Source of the DNA: Tigriopus japonicus
Taxonomy: Eukaryota > Arthropoda > Copepoda > Harpacticoida > Harpacticidae
Direction of reading: 5' to 3'
Assembly (NCBI GenBank): GCA_010645155.1
Contig: CM021315.1
Location: 2,343,896 to 2,407,895, forward strand
DNA: 64,000 nt
Positions within the stretch are counted from its first letter, which is position 1; each line of letters starts with the position of its first letter. Shown in pieces: positions 56,436 to 64,000 of this stretch. Both the position numbers and the translations under genes were made by a program. The notes below the pieces were generated by a model, which was not told the origin of the DNA, made no database searches, and saw nothing but the letters and a program-made list of their open reading frames with translations.

Positions 56436-56572
56436 AAAATAAGTTCAAAAATGAGCATTTCAAGTACTTTTGGAATTTTAGTCCAAAAATGGCAAAAAGT
56501 GCAAAAAGTGCAAATAAATTGTGAAAAGTGTAAAAAAACATTTTGCGCCAATGCGACATCTCTACCCATGAT

Positions 56573-57206
56573 ATACTTTTATCATGTTTCAAATTGATAA
56601 TATACTCGTCATATTGGAAAAAAATATTTTGCAATTCAAAGTCACTTCAATATTAGAGTGTTGAAATGGGATTTAAGAATAAGATTATCCATATTTTCTA
56701 GAATGAATGTCATCATATGGTTTTTGTAACTTTCTATAAAGCCCCAATATCAATTGTTTTAAAAGAAAATGAAAATGACTTTTTGGGGACGAAATTTCAA
56801 ATTTTGTTTATTTGGCTTTATTGTAATGCATTTTAAACTAATTTGGTTATGGCAAACAAGCACCTGCAAATCAGACTCTGTTAAAACGGAATGTTAAGTG
56901 TTATTGAAAGACATCAAATTTGAGTACCTTGGAAGTAAATTTTGGTCGTCTAAGCTTTGCAAATAACTTTGACGATTTTTGAAAAAGAAAAAAATAATCT
57001 TTTTTGAAAAGATGTAGTTTCTACAAGAAATAAAGTAAAATTTAGGGGTTGAAATTTTTTGCAAATCTTGGACAACAACAAAAAATTGTTGAGATCCATG
57101 TGCAAAAGAACCTTTGACAAGAACAAATTTCAACATTTTCTATTTTTCTTCGATTTCTTCTTTCAATCTTAACCCCTTTTTAAACGTCATTCAAAAATCT
57201 TCATTC
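56573..57206. other. No recognised gene
   Basis: AT-rich DNA between the hAT-like element and the LTR retrotransposon. Confidence 0.4.
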
Positions 57207-57211
57207 AATAC

Positions 57212-57380
57212 TGATAAGTCTTGATGTTTCTCCTCTAGCTATTTCCTATCGATGATTGGTTTCTTCTTACTCTTTTGTGTACTTCCACTTCACTTATTCT
57301 CGATCCTTCCTCTTCAACATTTCTCCTTCCATGGAATAAACTTCATTCAACTATTTCGATCGTTTATTGAAGACTTAACA
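57212..57380 (+). repeat. Left LTR, 169 bp
   Basis: TG...CA termini. Contains GGAATAAACTTC, a likely polyadenylation signal, near position 120 of the repeat. Confidence 0.92.
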
Positions 57381-57396
57381 TGGCGCAGCGGCAGTG
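57381..57396 (+). promoter_or_regulatory. Primer-binding site
   Basis: TGGCGCAGCGGCAG starts at the first base after the LTR, as expected for pairing with a tRNA 3' CCA end. The same string also resembles the 5' D-arm region of initiator tRNA-Met, so the primer tRNA is not decided. Confidence 0.6.
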
Positions 57397-57521
57397 AAAA
57401 CGACCACGTTCTTCACGTTACGTTTTGGGTATTTCCTCCTTCCTCCCAAGATACCATCCGATTTCGAGTGTGACCTCACCATTTGCGAGGCTCGTCACAC
57501 CCTCCTTTCGAAATCACAGCC

Positions 57522-59462
57522 ATGGAAGCGGCCAAGAAGGTGTTGTCAGCCAAGAGGAGCATCCTAACCCGTCATCTCAATGCATGCGAGACTTTTGTCA
57601 CCAATGTGGATTCGTTGGAGACCTCGTCATTGGAGATGGCGATGATCGACAAGCTGAATGAGCTATGCGACAAAGTGGAGTCGTCCATGTCAAACTTGGA
57701 AGAAGCGTTCGATTCTTCCAGTGAGCTCTTAAATGCGGAGTCTTTTAATAAGGAAAATTCTTTGCTTGACGAGTTTTCCAATGGTATGTGCGAGCTCCGT
57801 TCGAGGATACTCAATTCTTCAACCCGGATTCGTACCCAGGTCCAGATGTCGGTTACCCAAGCATCCCCATCGCCTTCAAATCCACATGTCCCTTCGTCGC
57901 CAAGGATTAACGTCGCCCTTAAACCAGACAAGTTGTTGGCATCAAGCACACTTGCCGAGTTCCGTTCGTGGAGCACCGATTTCCGATTGTTCTACTCGTC
58001 CAACCATATGGAGACTTTTTCCATCGCCGAACAACAAGGGTACCTTCGTTCATGTTTGGAGCTCAAACTCCAACAAATCCTTATGACAAAATGTGAGGAG
58101 GACACTCCTGTTCTTGGGGAAGACGGATGCATCGCCAAATTGCGGGAGATATTTGTCCAATACATTCCACTCCTCACCAGAAGATACAACTTTTTCCGAT
58201 GCGATCAAAGGCCCGGTGAGAGATTCAGCGATTGGTATCTCCGTTTGCAGCTTGAGGGACAAGAGGCCGAATTGTCATCAATCGGTGAAGATGAACTCTT
58301 CGTTCTACGCCTCGTCACGGGTAGCTCAGATAAACGGTTGAGAGAGGAGTTTCTTCGCCAATCAGATCCTTCCCGTGATCTCTTGCATCGCATGGCAATG
58401 GCATGGGAATCCGCCCATGATGTCGAATCCGCAATTTCTTCAAGTGATCCGATCGCCACAATTGCGGCTACTTCTTCGTACAAGAAAAGCAAATCGGGGT
58501 GGAAAAACAAGACGGAGCAGGAATCAAGTCCTGATCGTACCTCATCTTGGAAGTGTTTGAGCTGTGGTTATTCTTCACATCCAAAGGGTTTGTCTCGTGA
58601 GCAATGTCCGGCACGAGATAAGATGTGCCACAAGTGCGATAAACCCGGCCATTTCGCATCAGTTTGTGGACATAGACGACGGGATGAATCTCCGCCCGGG
58701 AATTCGAGGCCCATCAGTTCTGCGGTTATACACGTGAATTCTGTCAAGACCCGTCCCACGCCTACGGCTTCTGTTGAAGTTCGTCCTCGTTCGGGAACTC
58801 CATTCCATATGCTAATCCTTCCAGACACAGGTGCCACGGAAACGTTGATTTCGGCGGATCTGGTAAAAACCTATGGAATAAAAGTATATCGTTCCCAAAT
58901 GCGCTCAATTCGTGCGGCCAATAATTCAACGATGAAATGTTTTGGAGCTGTTGAGCTGGAGATTTCTCACCTTGGGAAATATTCGACTTCTGTTTGGGCA
59001 TACGTCACTCCCAACAATCGAGATCAACTTCTTCTTTCTTGGCATTCCATGATTCCTCTTGGGATGTTGCCTCCAACCTTTCCACGTCTTCCGGAGGATG
59101 TCCCACCGTCGATCTCGAAAGTCGAGGTGCGTTCATGCACTCTAGGGCCAGATGAGGGTGGCAATTCGTTTGATTGGCGAACAGTACACCAACCTTATCT
59201 TTATCGTAGAGGGGAAGCGGAAGTGGGATTTCCAGAGCTCGATGCTCGTACGACCAACAAACTTGCCACGATTCCTCCTCAAACGATAGTCCAAGTCCAA
59301 AATCCTCGAACCAAGAAGTGGGGGCGGTTAGCCGTGGTTCTTCGAGCTAAAAATGATGGACGTTCCTACAAAATATTGTTGGATGATCGCATTATTATCC
59401 GAAACCGATGTCATCTACGTCCTCATGGTCCTCATACCACCCCATCATTCTCGGTCTGGTGA
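57522..59462 (+). CDS. Gag-protease polyprotein with integrase C-terminal tail (in-frame deletion)
   Basis: 646 residues from the ATG at 57522 (context GCCATGG). The N-terminal gag-like part is helical and precedes two cysteine/histidine knuckles, CLSCGYSSHPKG and CHKCDKPGHFASVC (CX2CX4HX4C). The aspartic protease follows with LPDTGATETLIS. After about residue 530 the frame passes straight to NPRTKKWGRLAVVL and IIIRNRCHLRP, which resembles the C-terminal tail of Ty3/Gypsy-type integrases. Reverse transcriptase, RNase H and the integrase core are absent, with no stop or frame change at the junction. It can therefore make particle protein and protease only. Confidence 0.85.
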   Translation: MEAAKKVLSAKRSILTRHLNACETFVTNVDSLETSSLEMAMIDKLNELCDKVESSMSNLEEAFDSSSELLNAESFNKENSLLDEFSNGMCELRSRILNSSTRIRTQVQMSVTQASPSPSNPHVPSSPRINVALKPDKLLASSTLAEFRSWSTDFRLFYSSNHMETFSIAEQQGYLRSCLELKLQQILMTKCEEDTPVLGEDGCIAKLREIFVQYIPLLTRRYNFFRCDQRPGERFSDWYLRLQLEGQEAELSSIGEDELFVLRLVTGSSDKRLREEFLRQSDPSRDLLHRMAMAWESAHDVESAISSSDPIATIAATSSYKKSKSGWKNKTEQESSPDRTSSWKCLSCGYSSHPKGLSREQCPARDKMCHKCDKPGHFASVCGHRRRDESPPGNSRPISSAVIHVNSVKTRPTPTASVEVRPRSGTPFHMLILPDTGATETLISADLVKTYGIKVYRSQMRSIRAANNSTMKCFGAVELEISHLGKYSTSVWAYVTPNNRDQLLLSWHSMIPLGMLPPTFPRLPEDVPPSISKVEVRSCTLGPDEGGNSFDWRTVHQPYLYRRGEAEVGFPELDARTTNKLATIPPQTIVQVQNPRTKKWGRLAVVLRAKNDGRSYKILLDDRIIIRNRCHLRPHGPHTTPSFSVW

Positions 59463-59534
59463 CCAACGTCGAAAAAAGAGGAACCCTGATCAATCACCGT
59501 TTACATTACATGCTTCTTTTCAAAGATCGATGTC

Positions 59535-59546
59535 TTGCGGGGGAGA
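59535..59546 (+). promoter_or_regulatory. Polypurine tract
   Basis: GCGGGGGAGA lies immediately before the right LTR, where plus-strand DNA synthesis would be primed. Confidence 0.7.
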
Positions 59547-59715
59547 TGATAAGTCTTGATGTTTCTCCTCTAGCTATTTCCTATCGATGATTGGTTTCTT
59601 CTTACTCTTTTGTGTACTTCCACTTCACTTATTCTCGATCCTTCCTCTTCAACATTTCTCCTTCCATGGAATAAACTTCATTCAACTATTTCGATCGTTT
59701 ATTGAAGACTTAACA
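59547..59715 (+). repeat. Right LTR, 169 bp
   Basis: Reads the same as the left LTR over its full length, as far as I can compare by eye. Confidence 0.92.
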
Positions 59716-59720
59716 AATAC

Positions 59721-61139
59721 TTTGAACCTCTCATGAAAATTTCAGATGCTTTTTTAATATTTGGGTGTTAGATATGAACATGTTATAAATTACTTGATAT
59801 GCTTTATTTCATTAGTATTGAAAAGTTTGGTTTTCTTAATCAAATATTTTTGGCCGTTCTAAACACGTCTGATTGAGCGCCCTGACATCAGTCCTCCCAT
59901 TTTTGACTCAGGATTAATGCCTCAGTGATGTCTTTTCATTGGGTAAAGAGACACATTTTGCCCCAAACACTAGATTTGGACAAAAAAATCTCTATTCCTA
60001 ACTCAAGAAGGCTTGAAGGAACTTGGTTTCCCTTGTTTTCAATTGTTGTCATAATTATGAAAGTTTTCATCTTTGGTTGATGTTGATTGTTAGGGAAAAA
60101 TCATTGAAAAAGTGGGAATTTCATATCTATGGAGCAAATTACCCCAGATTTTAGAGTTTTGGTTAGTACCCAATGGCGAAATTGGCTACCCAATTTATGT
60201 CAAAACTACCCCAGAAATGGGCAATTGCCCAACATCTTGCAACACTGCTTTTGGCCTCATACATGGAGGTTTCGTGAAAATTCAGAGAGCATGAATCCAA
60301 CACTTTTACTATTATATAGGTTATCCTTGAATAGATATAAGTTTATTTATGCTAAATTGACTTCTTCTAGATCAAACATTGTCAAGAGATTTTATTATGG
60401 AAAGAATGTATAAAGAATGTAATTTTTAGAGTGCTTCAAGCTTTATTTTACAAATTAATAATTTTGGACACCTTTGGACAGGGCAGCAAACTTTCAGCGC
60501 GGTATTTTTTAAACCACAAACTTTCGTCGCCGAATTTTCATTGCCTTGTCTTTTTAGAGCCACGATTTCTTTTAAACACGAGACTTCTTGGAGTGGGAAA
60601 CTCTCTTTGTGCACCTGTTTCCAAATTTCCAAAAACGAGTTTGATCAGATCAGGAAAGGTTTGCTCCATTCAAACAATTTCTTGGGACCCTGACACTCCC
60701 AAGTAAATGGTGCTCTTTCATGCTCAAGACCTTACTTTTGGAAGTATGTGAAAGTTATTCAATGGGAGGTTGAGTAAACGATTTTCCCAAAAGAGATACC
60801 CTTACTTTTGTCAAGACTCTGTCATTTACCAAACAAAATTAGTTGTTACTTTTTAACACACATACAAAAATATATGTTTCATGAAAATTGCAAATGTTAC
60901 TTTTTTGTATGGTTTCTGTCAGTATTCCGAAAAGCTGGCAAATCCATTTAAACTTTCTGTTCCTTCTATTTCCTTATGATAACTTTTCGGAAGTAAAAGT
61001 TAACCCAGTGTATAGAACTGGCGCTAAAAGTTCGCGCTCTAAGCAAAACAGGCGCTATAAGATCGCTTCTCTCAAGTTTCGGCGACGAGAGCTGGCGGTC
61101 TAAAACGACGCGCACTCAACAGTGGTAGAACCCCTTTGG
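59721..61139. other. No recognised gene; degenerate inverted repeats at 60470-61120
   Basis: CTTTCGTCGCCGAA near 60521 and TTCGGCGACGAGAG near 61078 are inverted partners, and TTTGGACACCTTTxGGACAGGG occurs at 60463 and 61134. This suggests an old element with its right end at 61192. Confidence 0.4.
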
Positions 61140-61192
61140 ACACCTTTTGGACAGGGGTGGACAAAATGTCCAAAAAGCAAATGCCCACCCTG
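61140..61192. mobile_element. Right end of a CAGGGTGGGCAT hAT-like element
   Basis: Ends GCAAATGCCCACCCTG, matching the termini of 18-268, and includes the same inner GGACAAAATGTCC. No clear left partner or ATTATCTG duplication was found upstream. Confidence 0.55.
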
Positions 61193-61456
61193 ATTATCTG
61201 GTGATTAAAATTTGATCAAAGTCAAAATCTCAAATTAGTCACGCAAATAATAGAGTGCTTTTTCAATATTGTCAGCTTAAATGAGATAAAATATTAAGTC
61301 ATTCAAATCGAATCGATGGGATTGGATTTTGGATATTATATAATATTTTGGATCAAAATTATGTTTGGATTTTTGTGTCAGTGCAACTTTAACATTATTC
61401 GAAGGAGTATTGCGCAGTATTGTTTTAATGTAAAGAGTTTTATGTAAAGTCTGCTT

Positions 61457-61462
61457 TTATTT
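61457..61462 (-). terminator. Polyadenylation signal AATAAA
   Basis: On the minus strand AATAAA lies about 30 bases past the stop codon of the gene at 61493-63970, within a plausible 3' untranslated region. Confidence 0.55.
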
Positions 61463-61492
61463 ACTTGTACAGTATTGACAGCACGAAGTTTA

Positions 61493-63970
61493 TTAGTATG
61501 GTTTCCAAGGTACTTTCGTTTGATCCCCTCTCTCGGCCATGTTTCTTGTTGTTCCAGCTGAAGAATTACTTCCAGAATCTGATGAAGACAAACGTAAAAC
61601 CAACTCCCCATCATTTGCTCTTGTGATTCTTCGTAAATAACTCTCCCAATTTTTCGCCAATTTCCTCATTCCGGCCGAATTCAATTGCAAAGAATCTGAA
61701 AAATATCTGCTCTCTCGACTCTGACCTTCATCCGGGTCCATCTCGGTAAGGTTGTCGTTTTCTGAGCATTGAATGTTAGAGGAACTAGAGCAATTGGCCT
61801 TCAGGGTTGCATTAAAGATTTTCCGTAATACCGAGTATGTTTGTGTTTCCTCTTTGGTGATATTCTTCGTTTCACTACCTTTACTGAGGGGGCACGAAAT
61901 AAGAAACTGAGTTGATTTATTTTGTCCGGCGACTTTGAGAATTTGTCGACTCATGACGGTGGCAACGCTACCAGCAACATTGTGGACACCTTCTTGACTC
62001 TTTCCTATTGAAAGAGAAGCTTCAAGTAGTTCTTGATTGCCAATATGTATTACAACAATATCAAGATTGGGACGGACATTTTCTACTACGCGATTGATGG
62101 TAGTAGCTATTTGGACCCGAGAAAAGTTTGCACATTTTATACGGTCAAGGGCTCGGAGAAGCTTGCTTTGATCCATTTGCCATCCTCGAGAAACAATGAA
62201 ACATTCGGCAGACAATAGATGATTCGATGGGACAGTGGGATCTGCTTGATATTTTTTCATTTCTTCGTTTTCTGTGACCTGATTGGTGTTGGCCAATAAT
62301 GCTGAAGTGTCTTGTTCCATTCTCGAACACTCCGATTCACCAATAATCTTGTCAGTGTCCCATTGTTTGCGTGAGGTCTTCTTTTTCGGAATCATGGATT
62401 CATTATTATTGGTGGCACTTTCAACGTCTTTCGTACCTGGTCTTGGTTCTTCGTGGGGATTATTTGCCAATGGGACCTTGCTTTTGTGCACTTTGCTCTT
62501 AGTTTCTGATATGCTTTCAATCGAGGTTGAATTCGTGGAATTGGAAGACATAGTTATTTCATTCATTGCGCTTTGTAAAGTTTGAGCCGCGGCCTTCCTA
62601 ACGAGAGCCCTCCGCCTTCTTTCATCTTCCCGTGTCGACTCATTTTCATAGTTCTTCATCCAAACAATGCGCTCCTCGTCAAAAGCCGAAAGAGTTGGGA
62701 GACGTTCGACACTTGTATGTTTTTCCTTTAATCTTCTGGCTTTACTTTTCTCTTGTGAAAGAGACCTAGATCGTTTCTTTGGTCGTCTAATGATTGCCGG
62801 CCTTCGTTTGTTTCCCCAAAATGCATCACGTCTTTTCTGATTTTCTAACTCTCGGAGCTCAGATTCTTCTTGAAGGACATATTCGAGGATTATATCGGGG
62901 GCATAAGATTCGGATAAGCTCTCCTTTTCAGCCGCTTGGTCAATGAGATTTACACTGATCCTTCCACTGCATTTACTGGTACTTCCCCCATTCATTACCG
63001 AACTGTTCGCTCCATCGGGGGATTCGCGAGCCTGAAAAGTTTGATTGAATGTTTCGGAAAATGGTCTTTGAAAGTAAGAACGAGTTCCATATTAGTTTGA
63101 GTGCTTTATTGATTCAATTTTTAAAATCAGTTATCTATATACCTGACATACCGGGACCGCAGAATCGCACAGCTCAGCGGGTTCCTCTTTTATGAACATC
63201 TGGACCAGTTCAGGTCCACTCTGAATCAATTCTCTACTTGAGTGGTTGGTACTCTTCGACAAAGTAGTAAAAGAATGGGGAGCACTGTCATGGCTTAATA
63301 TGTCGGCTACAGAGGTTCTCTTTTGATAATTACGACCAGGAACATAATCACGGGGGGGTCTAGCACATGGAAATTGGCCTGGCTTAGGTATGGGATCCGC
63401 TCTTGGATCATGAATTTCAATTGGAGGATGTTGTTGTTGTGGCGGTGGTGGTGGTTTTCTGACAACTTTTGCTGGGCGCACTCGCTCTTTCTTGACCTCC
63501 TGGATAAGTGCGGCTGGTTTTGTGACGGGTTCTTCCTTTTTGGATGTGGCAGTGGTTGGAATAAATGACTTTGGCGGCGATTTCAATATAGGCTCGCTCT
63601 TGATTTCGGCCTTCGTTTCATTGAGCTTGAGTGGCACAATGGGCTGAGCTTCATCGGAGAGCTCGGGTTCTTGTTGAACTAACGCTTCTTTCAGTTTTTC
63701 TTCAATTTTTGGACTCACGATGATAGCCTTTTGGCCATCTTTGCTAACCTCAAGGTCATGAACTGATTTTATATTAACCTTCCAATCTTGAACCTCAAAA
63801 GAAGCTCTCTGTGTGGGAACGTTTGCAGATTTTTTGTTAAGACAAGGTTCTTTCTTTTTGCGATCATCCTTGATCTTTTTGGGATTTACTTCCGATGCCT
63901 TCAATCCCTGAACTTTTTTCAAAGGTTTCTCTCCTAAAGTCTCTTGTTCAGTTGGAGAAATCGTCTCCAT
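61493..63970 (-). CDS. Disordered protein with degenerate SGNH/GDSL-like C-terminal region, two exons seen
   Basis: Exons on the minus strand are 63970-63143 and 63031-61493, joined in phase 0 by donor CAG^GTATAT and acceptor CTTTTCAG^GCT, for 788 residues in the window. The frame is also open upstream of the ATG at 63970 to the window edge, so the true start may lie outside. The first exon is Lys/Pro/Glu-rich and disordered, with KPPPPPQQQHPP and sumoylation-like IKEEP. The second exon has a basic stretch (KRRPAIIRRPKKRSRSLS), an Arg-rich helix, then NLDIVVIHIGNQELLEA, FLISCPLS and FSDSLQLNSAGMRKLA. These three resemble SGNH-hydrolase blocks, but Gln replaces the catalytic His of the DxxH block, so enzymatic activity is doubtful. 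No named family recognised; possibly nuclear. Confidence 0.65.
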
Positions 63971-64000
63971 TGTTGCTTGGTTCAGGTTTGGACCAATCGG

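Larger units (their letters stand above)
54785..56564. mobile_element. hAT-like element, TAGAGGTGTC family, 1780 bp, carrying a mariner
   Basis: Ends TAGAGGTGTCATTTTGGTGC and, inverted, TAGAGATGTCGCATTGGCGC. Flanked by a perfect 8-bp duplication CCCATGAT (54777-54784 and 56565-56572). Subterminal AAAGTGCAAATAAA motifs occur at both ends. A mariner-type element (54951-55846) is inserted in its left part, and a 187-codon open frame lies in its right part. No hAT transposase is recognised. Confidence 0.88.
57212..59715 (+). mobile_element. Short LTR retrotransposon lacking reverse transcriptase
   Basis: Two 169-bp LTRs (57212-57380, 59547-59715) begin TGATAAGTC and end TTAACA. By eye they are identical. 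The element is flanked by a perfect 5-bp duplication AATAC (57207-57211 and 59716-59720). A TGG-starting primer-binding site follows the left LTR and a purine tract precedes the right one. One open frame covers gag, protease and an integrase tail. At 2.5 kb it is about half the size of a complete Ty3/Gypsy-like element. Identical LTRs imply a recent insertion, so it is probably mobilised by an autonomous relative elsewhere. Confidence 0.92.

Overview
The window looks like nuclear DNA of an invertebrate animal, most likely an arthropod and perhaps a copepod crustacean. That placement is an inference from the 10-exon KIAA0319-like gene with GT-AG introns, the AT-rich intergenic DNA, and the mix of Tc1/mariner, hAT-like, DIRS-type and LTR elements. 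I see only two convincing host genes. One is a complete PKD-domain membrane protein of the KIAA0319/KIAA0319L family (13204-20619, plus strand, 1002 residues once spliced). The other is a disordered protein with a weak SGNH/GDSL-like tail (61493-63970, minus strand, 5' end possibly outside the window). Almost everything else that can be explained is transposable-element DNA. There are two assembly gaps, 55-229 and 41284-41383.

Layout. 1-13.2 kb: nested and adjacent small DNA transposons, many with 8-bp target-site duplications of hAT type (18-268, 3211-5325, 6741-7458, 7493-9224, 9346-9368). 13.2-20.6 kb: the KIAA0319-like gene, with a foldback repeat in intron 3. 20.6-29.8 kb: dispersed repeats, a 106-bp insertion whose empty site survives in a nearby repeat copy, an element with ~260-bp terminal inverted repeats enclosing a broken zinc-module protein (24164-26931), and several hairpins. 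29.8-36.8 kb: an apparently intact DIRS-type tyrosine-recombinase retrotransposon on the minus strand, with gag split by a ~1.46-kb intron full of degenerate hairpin repeats. 36.9-39.9 kb: broken BED/hAT-like transposase pieces and one unrecognised open frame. 40-57 kb: Tc1, pogo-like, mariner and hAT-like elements, including a 2-kb hAT-like element with a 30-bp tandem array and a 1.8-kb hAT-like element holding a mariner and an open frame. 57.2-59.7 kb: a short LTR retrotransposon with apparently identical LTRs and a single gag-protease-integrase-tail frame that lacks reverse transcriptase.

How the parts relate. The autonomous-looking element is the DIRS retrotransposon, whose three reading frames are open. 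The other elements look non-autonomous or decayed and would depend on proteins made elsewhere: deleted hAT-like, pogo-like and mariner elements, and the LTR element missing its polymerase. The two host genes have no visible functional link to each other.
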